64,000 nt of DNA from Citrus sinensis (Eukaryota; Streptophyta; Magnoliopsida; Sapindales; Rutaceae), in NCBI RefSeq assembly GCF_022201045.2, contig NC_068560.1, positions 33,195,001-33,259,000 on the forward strand, in the 5' to 3' direction. The position numbers and the translations under genes were made by a program. Below are positions 24,060 to 35,373 of this stretch, piece by piece. The notes under the pieces were generated by a model, which was given only the letters and a program-made list of their open reading frames with translations, was not told the origin of the DNA and searched no databases. How positions within the stretch are numbered: position 1 is the first letter of the stretch; each line of letters opens with the position of its first letter.

Positions 24060-26800
24060 AACAACTAACTACTTTTAAATGGTTTACAAATAAGGGAGAG
24101 GGCATTGGAGCTCAATGAAATTTTACAGTAACAAAGTCACAAAATAAAAAAATTGTGGTATCGTTCAATGGTGGCAACATAGCCGGCTAGTTTTTTGGAT
24201 ATTTAATATGATGAAAAATTGTTTATTCATTAAATACAATAGAGTACAAACGTTTATATAAGCTGATAAAAAAATCGACTTTGAATTAAACTAACATTTT
24301 TAGATGTGATCTATTGGCCAAAATTATTTTTAGGATCAATTACATGATACGATGTTGAATTAGATTAATTTGTGATTAAAAAAATCATCAAAGATTATCC
24401 GCAATTAGGATTACTTTGAATAAAATCCGATGGCGTAAGGTTCACTGAACATGGACTATTAAAATTCTTAAGCATTAAATTAAAATCAAACGTAGACCAC
24501 ATAAAACATTCAAGATGGACAAGACTTTTAACCACTGTCTTGCTTCTAATGTCTGCAACATGTTTCTTCAACTTTACAGTTAGTGGGTTATCTCTAATAA
24601 TTAACATTTTACTTCAAAGAGTTTAGCATAACATGATTTAATTAAAAAAAATGTGAAAAAGAAATAAAATATATATTCGCTAATACTTGCTTAACAAGGC
24701 TAGTGGGTTAGCATGACTTTGTTTCACAGTTTAATTAACATGACATTTTACTTTGTCCATGTTAAATGAACATTATAAAGAAATTTTCTCTTTCAACTAT
24801 ACCCACTTCACAATAGCTTTTAAGCCGCCATTTATTTTTGGGGGGTTATTACATTTTAATATTTGAAAAGTATTTTCCTTCTATTTTCTTCTTGTATGTG
24901 AAACAAAGAAAATGGCATTCAACACAGTGTGAGACCCAAAGGCGAATCATTGAGCTAAACAATAATTAAATGTTTAAATTAAAGGTTAAGATCCAAAGTC
25001 AAGAAAATAACGAGTTTTCAACGGGCTTTCAACTGATGGGATTGGGCTTAACACCATTATGCCACTATATAAAAGTGCTCTTCGCAAAAATACTTTCTTT
25101 CCAAGGTTTTATCTTAAAGAATCACCAAGCATTTACCAATTATTTTATCAAAAGCGCACGTTTGATTACGGGACAAGCTGTAGGATTTGTCAAAAGCACT
25201 TTCCAGTAGTCCAATACTATCAACTTCATATTCATTTGTATAAAGCTAGAACAAATATAGTGTGAAACATTCTAAATAATATTTATTTATTTATTTTCAT
25301 CCCAAGTGTTTAGGTGACATTCATGAACTGAAAAATAGAATGATCTGATTTCTTTTGATCCCAAATATCCAAGCCATGTCCCAATAGAGCTGCGGAGGCA
25401 TAACAAAATCTTGAATATAATATTTTAATGTGTTGTGTTATAATATACTTTTTTGCACTGCTATGACTTTTCGATCACCCTAAATCACTGCCCTAATTAC
25501 GGCCGTTCACTTGGGAGTTGAAACCAAACAACAAAATCCTGAAAGCTGCATACAAGTTCAATGGATCTTGAGATTGATCTTTTGAAAGCCACTCCGCGGA
25601 CTGTCCTACTTGTCGTCTGAAATCCTACGCATGAACCGTCAGTCCGAAAAATGTGATTTCTTTTGGCCGGTTTAAAAATTTATTCATTTTTGTCGTTGCA
25701 CGACAAATTCTTAGCCCCGCGTGCTCTTAACTGATTGTCAGTGCACGTTCCTCATTACAACTTGCATGTCGTTTTTCACTTTTTTACATTTTAAATTATT
25801 TAATCTTTGTCGGTTTGTGGGAGAGTACTCGAAGGTCCTCAACATTTACAAAGATGTGGTTATTAACTTCTGGTGCTAATTGATATAATATTAATATCTG
25901 ATGCTGAAGTTCAATTGATTTTTGTCTGTGGTGAAGACAAAAATCGGACCTATTGCAGAAACTTGCGGCTGTTGCCCTAAAGGCGGCGCTGATTTTTAAT
26001 TTTAATTAATTAATTTTAAGTTCACATTCTAGAGGAGGCACAAAACAAGAGCAAGTGGATGCTCTGTGGGCTGTTTTTTTGTATAGGGAAGTGTGGTTCC
26101 TTCTTGTGGAAGCTAACTTTAAAGATCAAATAATTTTCTTTGTTTAATGTGTTAAAGGTCTTAAGATGCATCATAAGAAAAGGTCGCTTGACTTGATTTT
26201 TCATGTCGTTTCTTAATTTCACTGGAAAAGTATGAATGGTCCAGCAGAGCCGCAGGCTCCAATTTGGTGGGCGACTAGACTCTTGTTTATGAATTGTCAC
26301 GTAGCAAATTGTTTATTAAAGTTTTTAAGTATTTTTGTTAAGCTCAGGCAAAAGTTGGTCGAGAGTAATCAAGTTTGTAGTTCGATGGTTTCATTGAGGG
26401 CAAGGAGACGGCCTTCACCTTTAGGACATACATTCATCTAATCTAAAAGATTTGATTTCATTTAATTTAATTAAATTCGCACGAAACCCCAATTAATGAT
26501 ATAGTAGATGACTCTAGTTGCATTATCACATTTTGGCTGGCTACCGGGTAGGGTTTGACTAACTATCACACAATTTATTGAAAGTGAGTCCAAGACATCG
26601 AGATTTATATGAAAAATAACATTTGAACACTAAGAAGTCATCACGAGAATAAAAATAAAAATATTATTTATAACAATTCGTCGTTCAGTAGCGCTACCAG
26701 CATGAATAATAATACATGTTTTATACTAGTCAAATTTCATTGCTCAATAAATTATGCAGTAGACTTTTAAATAACGCATCCTAAATACATAAGCGTACGT
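24060..26800. other. Intergenic spacer without recognisable genes
   Basis: Frames at 24970-25265 (plus), 26022-26300 (minus) and 26232-26441 (plus) have no recognisable motifs and overlap one another. I see no support for genes here. Confidence 0.5.
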
Positions 26801-26912
26801 ATTCCCCTGAAAACTAAACTCTGTGAGTTCTTTTCAAGGATGCTACCACACTGCAAAGTGCATACAGTAGTATAGAAAAACTTTTTACGAACCATCTGGT
26901 ATTTGAAGACTA

Positions 26913-27115
26913 CATTGGAACTCGATTAGTCCAGATTCGAGTCGAATATGAACACTAGGGCAGCACCACATTGGGGTTCGACTAATTCAGATTCAAGTCG
27001 GGTAGGACCACTAGGGTGGGAAAGCTCTCCCAACAAGCATTTAACGCAGCTGCATTCCCAAACCTCAAACTGAAGACTTTGGTTAAACTAGAACAACCCC
27101 TTACCAGCTGATTGC
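26913..27115 (-). mobile_element. SINE-like element with internal 56-bp duplication
   Basis: On the minus strand CAGCTGGTAAGGGG (near 27112-27099) resembles a tRNA A box, and AGTTTGAGGTT (27071-27061) looks like a decayed B box. A body of the form TTGGGAGAGCTTTCCCACCCTA and GACTTGAATCTGAATTAGTC follows, a sequence type I recognise from plant SINEs. The tail part is present twice in tandem: CATTGG marks copies at 26913 and 26969. Target duplications were not identified. Confidence 0.45.
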
Positions 27116-27330
27116 TTGCTGGTAAAAAAAAAAAAAATTCATTTTATAGAATCAACCCTTTTCTCAAATCCTTCACTTTTAGGAGGATTTAAATTATCAA
27201 TTAAAGAATCAACAATCCTAAAGCTTCAATACTATTACTGTTTATTTCCAGTATCAGCATATACAATTAGATTTTGAAATATCTAAACAATAAATCCACA
27301 AAGCCAAATAATTAATAAAATTAAAAATAA

Positions 27331-27996
27331 CTAAAGCTTGCTAGTAATAGCAGTATTATGATTCTTGGGTGGTGAAGCTTCAGTGCTGCAAATAGGGCAA
27401 ATCTTCTTAATCTGAAGCCAATTGCTTATGCATTCAGAGTGATAAAGATGCTCACATGGAAGCAGCGCTACGATTGATTCTCCTTCTTCATACTCAACTT
27501 GACAAATCACACAGCGATCAATTCCCGATTTGGTCCCATCAGCAGGCGGGGATTTGCATGCATGCAAGCACGTCGATATTTGGTTCAACGACAATCCTCG
27601 TTTCTCTTGACCGATGAATTCCCCGAGCGCAATCAATTCCTCGTACGTTAATTCATCAACATCAAGTTCAAGTTCATCATCGTCGTCCATGATCTCATCG
27701 TCGTCGTCAGAGTAATTGCTATCTTGTCCCTCAAGGAACTGTAACCCTGCAGCCTCCAACGTATCAAAGCCATCGCATTCGAAATAATCGTAACTATTGG
27801 CACCGTTAACTTCACTCCCATCGTCGTCTTCGTTGCTGCTCTCACTTTCGATTGTTGCAAGCCTTTCTTGTTCTTGCAACGCCATTGCCATTGCAAAATC
27901 TGAGCTGACTTGATAGAGCTGAGTGAGAGGCGACGCCGGCGTCGGCCCCCTTGATGATCTTGATGCTTGACGTTTTCTTTGATCCTCGTTCTCCAT
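27331..27996 (-). CDS. BIG BROTHER-like RING-H2 E3 ubiquitin ligase
   Basis: A single uninterrupted frame of 221 residues from an ATG at 27996. The C-terminal RING-H2 finger has all eight ligands: C162, C165, C181, H183, H186, C189, C200 and C203 (CVIC...CEHLYHSEC...CPIC). Upstream lies the segment ELTYEELIALGEFIGQEKRG, diagnostic of the BIG BROTHER group of plant E3 ligases, which recruit E2 enzymes and limit organ growth by marking regulators for degradation. Residues ~95-115 are a nearly pure Asp/Glu tract; the N-terminal 25 residues are basic and Ser/Pro-rich. BIG BROTHER itself is spliced and shares only the C-terminal half, so this is a relative and not a clear orthologue. It probably acts in nucleus or cytosol; no membrane segment is seen. 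Confidence 0.9.
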   Translation of the reverse strand: MENEDQRKRQASRSSRGPTPASPLTQLYQVSSDFAMAMALQEQERLATIESESSNEDDDGSEVNGANSYDYFECDGFDTLEAAGLQFLEGQDSNYSDDDDEIMDDDDELELDVDELTYEELIALGEFIGQEKRGLSLNQISTCLHACKSPPADGTKSGIDRCVICQVEYEEGESIVALLPCEHLYHSECISNWLQIKKICPICSTEASPPKNHNTAITSKL

Positions 27997-28659
27997 TGAA
28001 ATTAAGATGAAAGATGATGAGTAGAGTATTGATCGATGCGTCTCTTTTAAGCACCGTACAATTCTTGCCTGTTACTTGATCATATATGAGAAGAAATATG
28101 AAGGGATTAGGTTGAAGGTTTCTTTAAAGGAAAGTAACTTTTAGGGCAAGCAACAAAAACCCCAGATTCCTGCTGCAAAGTTTTTAAAACTCTTAAGGGC
28201 TTGTATAAACTTTTACGCATACAATGGAAGAACGTTCTTTGTAAGTTAAAGTATACCTTATCCAGGAATTTGAACTACAAAGATTTCTGCCTAGTGCCTA
28301 ATCTTTGCCTCATCTGTAGGCAATACCCTCTCTTTATATAAGCAACTATGTATATGATAGTAAAAATGTTAAAAATTTCTCCCGATTAATTAAGTGCAAT
28401 CAAAGGAAAAGAAATTACATATAGTTCTCTAATTGCGTAAAAATGAAACAATAATCAGGAAAATATTTATGACTTTTTTGGCTGGTGTTGCTCTCTAGAG
28501 TTTCTTTCTGGCGAGAGTCTAAAATTAAGCATGCTTAATTCCTACCAAACACGTTGTCGACAGAAGGCAACGTCAATGCCAAGCAATTGTGATAACCAGA
28601 TTCAAACACTTAAAATTCCAAAAGCAATGAAGAAATATTGTTTCTGTCAAGTTAATAAT
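27997..28659 (-). other. RING gene 5' flank and 3' flank of the next gene
   Basis: This holds the RING gene's upstream sequence and the probable 3'UTR of the membrane-protein gene. A frame overlapping the RING start (up to 28054) begins with GTG, not ATG, so it is not counted as a uORF. Confidence 0.5.
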
Positions 28660-29609
28660 TCACCATCTTCGACTCCGATAAGCGGCCCCTCTCTTGTTGC
28701 TCCTATCTTTCTTCACAAATTTTGAACTGTGAGCCACTTTGATCCCATGAATTGTGCCATTGTGAGTATGTTGCTTGATGGTATTTCTTCTATGACTATG
28801 TCCGTGTCTGTGCATTGAATCTCTGCTGATCCCTAGTCGAACATTGTGGCTTCTCGGCCGTAAAGACTTCCTTAAGTGAGTTCCTCTGTAATCAATCTCT
28901 CTGCTGCGAGAAGACAAGGACCTGTTTCTTGGTGAATCGTCAAATGAATAGCTTTCGACATCGTAATCATAATATGCATCTGCTTCACTTGTATCGAACT
29001 TGTGTTCAATGTTCCTTCTGTGTACTTGGTTTCTTCTTTTAAGTTTTATAAGCTTAACCCAGAAGAATGTGCAACAATACTCCCAAATGGAGAACCAGGA
29101 AACCAAGCATGCCCATAAGATTTTGCAGAGGCTGTGACCAATGCACCAACAAATTCCCAGCTTGTATAACAGATAGAAGAACAAGAGAACTGTCGCGTCA
29201 TCAAAAGCAAACACAAACCGTATATGGCGATGCGAATTGTCAATTAAAAATGCTAAGTAGAAGCAACGAAAGATAGAACTGCACACTAATGTAACTCACC
29301 AATGTAAGATAGACCTAACACCATGGCCATCTTCAGCAGATTGGCAACACAAAAGTTTTCGATGTAGCAAATAAAATCCCATGTTGAGACGCAAACTGTG
29401 CTGAACAAAAATTCAAAGTAAAATGAAAATGGAGACAGATATAAACCCCAAAAAAATGAAAAAATAAAAATAACAAAGCAACCAAGTTCAATTAGCGAAA
29501 TGTAAATTTACCTGCAGGACTTTCCGGAGAGAAAATCAAGTGGGGATCCAAAAAGGTCACTGATGACTTTAATGAATCCCGAAAAAAAAGAACTAATTAT
29601 GTTACCCAT
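28660..29609 (-). CDS. Unrecognised Cys-rich membrane protein with N-myristoylation-type start
   Basis: Coding exons are complement(29512..29609), complement(29300..29400) and complement(28660..29189), 729 nt for 242 residues; splice phases agree (TGCAG|GTAAAT, TTCAG|CACAG, CATTG|GTGAG, GACAG|TTCTC). The protein begins MGNIISSFFSGFI, with Gly2 and Ser6 as in N-myristoylated proteins. It continues through a Cys-dotted region (C32, C36, C44, C50) into two hydrophobic segments at about residues 57-75 and 90-114, the second rich in Cys and Trp. After a KLKRR stop-transfer-like cluster comes a ~120-residue tail, first acidic (DYDVESYSFDD), then very rich in Arg, Ser and His. I do not recognise the family. 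It looks like a plant membrane protein with lipid anchors and a basic cytosolic tail; function unknown. A 5'UTR exon starts near 29713 (CTGCAG acceptor) with a further upstream exon near 29998. Confidence 0.75.
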
Positions 29610-29997
29610 TTGAATTCGCTTGACAGATACAGATTCAAGCAATTAATGCCGGAAAAGTTAAGGAGACTATATGCCGAATGCTGGAGATTCTGATCACTAT
29701 TTTACGCTCCTGCAGTGGAAAAGAAGCACAAAATGAAATGCTCTGCCACTGATCAAGTTGTTGGATGATGTAAACAACATTTGATTGTCACATTCAAATT
29801 AACAACAGAGATTCAATTGTCACACACACACAGATTTGCCATCACAAACAATCCATTATTCATTGAATCATTGAGATGTTACTTGATTTATATCTAATAT
29901 GAAACTGAAGTGAACCGAACCAAAGGGTATTCAGTTATCCAACAAAAACTAGTTTGGTTGATTAAAGTCCGTATAAACAATGTATGACTTTTAATTT

Positions 29998-30797
29998 ACC
30001 AGATTAAAAGCGTGCTCGGACATTCCTCTTTACTCTGAGATAGGGAGAGAGAATTCGTAGCACTGATTCTACGTACCAGTCTCTCAATTAGATTTGGAGA
30101 AGAAACTCAATTAGATTTGGTGTCACTTCATTCGTTAACCGTCAATGATAACGTACAAGTCTCTCGCTTAACTGCCTCTCAAAGCTTTTGCACTGCTAGA
30201 TCAACGGCTATGATTTTATGTTTTTGGAATGCAGTAGTCAAGACTACTACGTTCATATTCATATAGAAAACAGACACTTTGATATGGCAAGCACAGCTCG
30301 CTGGGAAAAATTGAAGCGATTTCTGTACATTAGTGTGGTTTAAGTTATATTTGGTAAAATGTTTTGCCGATGAGGATAATTTTGGTATTATACATTACAA
30401 TATTAGATAAAAAAAAAAAATCTGATTTTCAAATGCTATTGCAAAAAGTTTTATTAGAGAATCCAATTTTCAAATACAGTAATCTTCTCTAAAATGCTTT
30501 ACCCAATTTAGTTTCAGTTGTTTGACAACCCCAAACAAGCACTAGATATGTATATAGCAAGCACAAAAGATCAAAACCTCAATTGATAGAAACGCTTTCA
30601 TCCATCCAGATAACCGCAAGCCCACGAACTTGGTCAATTCAGTTTGAAACTATTTCAGAGTACAACAATTTGAGAGCTATTAAACAACATTCTTCATAAA
30701 CAAATGAAAGTCAAGTTCAAGTCTACGGTCTTCTAATTGAAAAATACTGGAGAGCGAACACAAGAGAAGGGGTGGCTTTCAGCACTGCAGTTATAGA
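29998..30797. other. Spacer between the membrane-protein and proteasome genes
   Basis: It contains the probable first non-coding exon and promoter of the membrane-protein gene (donor CTG|GTAAAT with exon edge near 29998) and the 3'UTR of the proteasome gene. No other gene is seen. Confidence 0.5.
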
Positions 30798-33700
30798 TCA
30801 ATCCATCCTTCCCTTCAAGATTCTTTCCTTTATTTCAGTTGGTGTTCTGCAATATCAGTACACAACAATTAGTATATTCCAAAAGAAGACAAATTCAAAC
30901 TTAGCCAGTGGCAGCAAACATTTCTCAGAGATCTCTAATATTTGAATGACACTATGTAGAATGCTTTGATCTCCTTTTGTGGATAGGTCTACAGCACTAC
31001 GTAGTACATAAGAGTTTAATTTTCACGGCCAACTTCAGATGGGCAACATTCTAATATTTGAATGAGGCCCAACAATTCTCACAGATCTAAGTCGTATAGT
31101 CACCTCTACTAACTATACATGACCCATCAATGGAAACTAAGTTACACCATTTTGGGTCATTGCCTAGTATTTCCATCATTATCACTATCAACAAAGATAA
31201 TTTTGCTTCCAGCAATGGAAATGTGTGGTATGAAGGATAACATAAAGCAATTTAATGAGCCTTACACAATGTAGACATGTCCTCCCCAACCACTCAAACA
31301 GTCACGGTCAACAGATGATAACAAAGCTTGAGATACAGTTTCAAACAACTCATCGGGTTCCTGGACAAAAATTAAATCAAAGAGTTATCAAGGCCTTATA
31401 GAATGAGAACACAATGTCCAATAATCAAGAAGGTGATTCAGGAATGCATAAAATCCCATGAAACAGCATCCTGATGTCCAATAACAGAGAAAAAAATCTT
31501 ATGTTACAAACCATATCAGGCTTGAACATTGCCTCACAGGCACCATAAAGAGACTCTCCAGCAGTTCCAGCAACAACAAAATCTTTTGCAAGCTCCCTGC
31601 ATCAGAACACATTATATAGAGAGATGATCTCAGTACCACATCAAAAAGTTTACACTGATTTTTTAAAAAATTAAGTCATTGTTGAAACTGAACTGCATTT
31701 TGGTTTAGGTTGCTCCAATTGCTTATAAAAACCACAGTTTTGAAAGTTAAAAAGAAACAGGAGTAAATACATCAGTAAGAGAATTTCAATTCAATGATTG
31801 TGTCCTGAAAGTGATCGCGGACTAAAAACAAATGTAACTGATACTTGCATAAGGGGATAACTAAAAGATGACAACTAATGACATATGAAACTACTAAATT
31901 CATAAGTAAAACATATTATGATAATTTTTATTTGCTAATCTCGGGTGATTTGAAGATTTTTATCTTCCCCTCTTTGCCCACAACAGAAAAAGATTTGAGT
32001 TTATGCTGTCAAATCTATATAATGACAAGCAAATAACAGAGAAAACTTCTTTAAACAAAAGATAAAGAAAAGGGATCAATCAAGGGTAATAGGAACACTA
32101 CTACGAACTGGCAATTCATTTGAGTCCAAAAATTCATAAACAAGTCAAAATCAAAGCTCTAGAGATGATATGTTGAACTCAACCAAAAGAATGAACACTA
32201 GTGCAACAAAGGTCCAAGAACCAGGATTGCAGAAAATAAAGTTCTTTGAAGCATAAAGTTCAGAATTTGATTCAATAGTGGCTATTTATGTAAGTACTAT
32301 GGAGTAAATTCTAAAAACCATCAATGTCATGATGCAAGTCTTAGTCTTTCTACTGCTTCCATGCCACAGCGAGCAGAGTGGTCCACTTGCTATTTCAGTT
32401 AATAGGTTTGGCATTTAATTATTTCCTAGCAGGTTTCATCTTTTTCTAACATCTGTTTAGCAGAGTAGGGCAACAAGGGTATAAGTATGCACACAATTTC
32501 AGAGTCTCTAAGCAACAAATCCAACCAACAAGGATACAGTGTACAAATCCTAACTCATTTTAGCTAAGCTCAAAATTCCCATAAAACCTTGGGAGAGGCA
32601 TTTTCATCGTCAACATACCATTATTCATCTTTCTTTTCCCTTAGGAAGATCTTTAAAAAAGGAAAACAAATTCCCAAAGCAGTCAAGAAAACAGTATTTC
32701 TTTGATGGAAAGTAAACAAGAAGAGATGTATAACCAACATACTTGGCTCCAATTGAGTCCATTGTGCAGATAAAGGGCTTGTCTTCATCACTCAATCCAG
32801 CAATAACAGGTTGACAGAAGTAAGGGCCAAACCTGAAAACATGAACAATCATTTTAAATAACTTCAAGATCAACTTCAGAGACCATTTACTCACACCAAA
32901 CAATAATACAGGGTACATTTCATTATGTCTTTTTATAGAAAATATATGTGCAATTTGCAGCTGGAATTTCGGTAACTGATTAATCAGCAACACATAATCC
33001 GTGATATCATAAGTTTGGAGAGTGATACAAGAGTTCTAACAAAATAACTTACATTAATGCAAAGTTTCAGTATCTTTAATCTGTAAATAGTCTTTGGTCA
33101 GCATGTTTACAAGCTTAGTTATAGAAATTTCCAGAACTAATGGGAAATAAATATTACGCTACAGTACTGTGGCCGAATCATGTTTTTACACATTCAAGCA
33201 ATAATAGCAGGGACGTCAATAGATAAGAACTGTCAATTAGAAACCCATTAGTGTTTATATTTTCAAATAAGATGTGCAGGACAATGTAAAACGACAATAC
33301 CCAAGATAACGATTTCTTTAAACAAGAAGTCGGTACTGCTGAACAAATCATTAATAAAATCACATCTAAAAACATGTAAACCCCAAATGAACCCAGGTAA
33401 TAAATTACTCATATTTAGTAACAAGTAACCAGGCGTCTTGTATAAAAGAAACCTTTTCTCATAAAGCAAAGCAGAGACTAAGCTAGCAAAAGTTTCAGGC
33501 TTCATGTCCCTTTCCTCTCGCAGCTGATACAATTTGTGACGAAACACCAGCCTTTGATACCTTCACATATAAAAACAGTAATAATATTTTGTTTAGTTAG
33601 AAAAGTTTAAAAAACAACAGTACATACTAGTTAGTTAAACATACAAGGTCTGGGAATCAGTGGCGAGTCCAGAGAGGCCGATAAAAAGGCGATCGTGAAT

Positions 33701-33947
33701 TTTGGAAATTCGCTGAAAATCAGTGGCTATTGTCTGAAGCTGAACGCCGAGGCGCCGATCGCTGGCAATGGCAAAGCAGTTCTTTCCGACCATCGCAACG
33801 AGTGCGCTCCCATTGTACTCAGTGATCTGCAGCAGCAAATCAAAAGTAAAAACCCAAAAAAAAAAAAAACACAAATAAAATAAAATTAGGGTTTGGTCCC
33901 TTTGAGAACGGGAGAGAAATTGAATGATCGAAGACACCTACAGACAT
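30798..33947 (-). CDS. PBC1: 20S proteasome subunit beta type-3
   Basis: Seven coding exons: complement of 33942..33947, 33645..33826, 33453..33560, 32743..32832, 31512..31596, 31266..31360 and 30798..30846. They total 615 nt for 204 residues, the usual length of plant PBC1/PBC2. The first coding exon holds only ATG-TCT. Family signatures include [69 protein letters not shown] and the C-terminal [10 protein letters not shown]. Beta-3 is a structural, non-catalytic member of the inner beta ring and has no propeptide with a catalytic Thr, as seen here. It assembles into the 26S proteasome in cytosol and nucleus. All splice sites are GT-AG. Confidence 0.95.
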
Positions 33948-35365
33948 AATTATAGTTGTAGAGTGACTTGATGCGAGTTCAGTTCAGTTGGGAACAAAAC
34001 GATTTAACAAAATTTTGAGACTGCCAACTTCTTTTATGACAAATGTTGATGGCTTGGAGTAGGGGTTAGCTCTTCCGTTTTGTTTTGTTTTTAAAATTAA
34101 AAAAAAAAAAAAAAAATTGGCCGCAACAAGTGTTCATTTAGGCTTTTCGGGTTTTAGGTTTGGATTTGGGCTTGGGCTGGATCAATCTGTTATGGTTTCA
34201 ATAAGAGTTCAAACTATGAGCACCCTGTAAAAACCTCTTAAAACCGATTTTCTTCATTTATTCTATTAAAAATATTTAAAAGCAGGGATTAAAGAGTTTT
34301 TTTATTTTTATTTTTTTAATGTTTGTTTTAAAGTGTGGATTTAATTAGAAATTGGCTCTTTATATAATTTTAATAAAACTTAAAATTGAAAAACAAATAC
34401 CTAAGAATGTATCTGGTAGCTTACATTACATTGGATTACATTGGATTAAAATGATATTCTTAACGTAATCTATGTCTAGATGCAATTTCCGATTGCATTG
34501 CACTTCATTAAAAAGGTGGTTAATACAATCAAATGTTTATAAAATAAAACCATAAGTGTAGGACTTAGATTGTATTGTATTAAAATATTTTTCATATTTT
34601 AAATATAAGCATTTGAATTTTTTATTAAATAAATTATAAGAAATTTATATTTATATTTATACTTATATTTATATTTATGTTTAAATAAAATTTAATTTAA
34701 ATAATAATATAAAATAATAATGAACCTAAATATTCAATAAATAAATGATAATACATTATTTTACTTTCATCTCATAAAAGCATTTTAGTTATTTTTCTTT
34801 AAGTACATAAAAAATATTTAAATTTTATTTAATCAGTTATTATTTACTAAAATAGTAATTTGAAAATAAATTTAAATTAAACAATTATATTTGAAATTAA
34901 TAAATAAAAATTAATAAATTATTTAATAATAAATTATTTATAATATAATATAATTATATAATCTTATATTGTAATTATATTTTTACATAATAATATTAAA
35001 TTATAATATATGATAATATGATTATACTATATTATAAATTTATAATTTTTATATTACAATATAATATTATTAATAATATTACATAATTTTGCAATCTAAT
35101 AATAGTAGATTATTAAATCATTTTATATTATACAAATTAATATATAAAAATAAATATTTTATACTTAATTTTAAAAATTAATAATAAAACCTAAATATTA
35201 ACAAACTTAAATAATTCAAGTTTAACAATAATATAAGCTAATATTATTTTATATAATACAATCCATATTATATTAAATATAATATTACATTACAACTTAC
35301 TGCAATACACCCTAATACAATATACCATAATATAATGCAACTAATATAGTATAATACAATGTAGT
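33948..35365. other. Proteasome gene promoter flank and AT-rich spacer
   Basis: The first ~150 bp should hold the proteasome promoter and 5'UTR; a poly-A run lies near 34099-34116. From about 34400 the DNA is almost pure A/T with GATTACATT-type motifs at both ends, suggesting a decayed MITE, but no target duplication was found. Confidence 0.45.
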
Positions 35366-35373
35366 ATGCTATA

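Noticed and set aside
27842..28054. Frame upstream of and overlapping the RING gene start, a possible regulatory uORF
   Set aside because: It begins with GTG; no ATG is present, so it is not a credible uORF.
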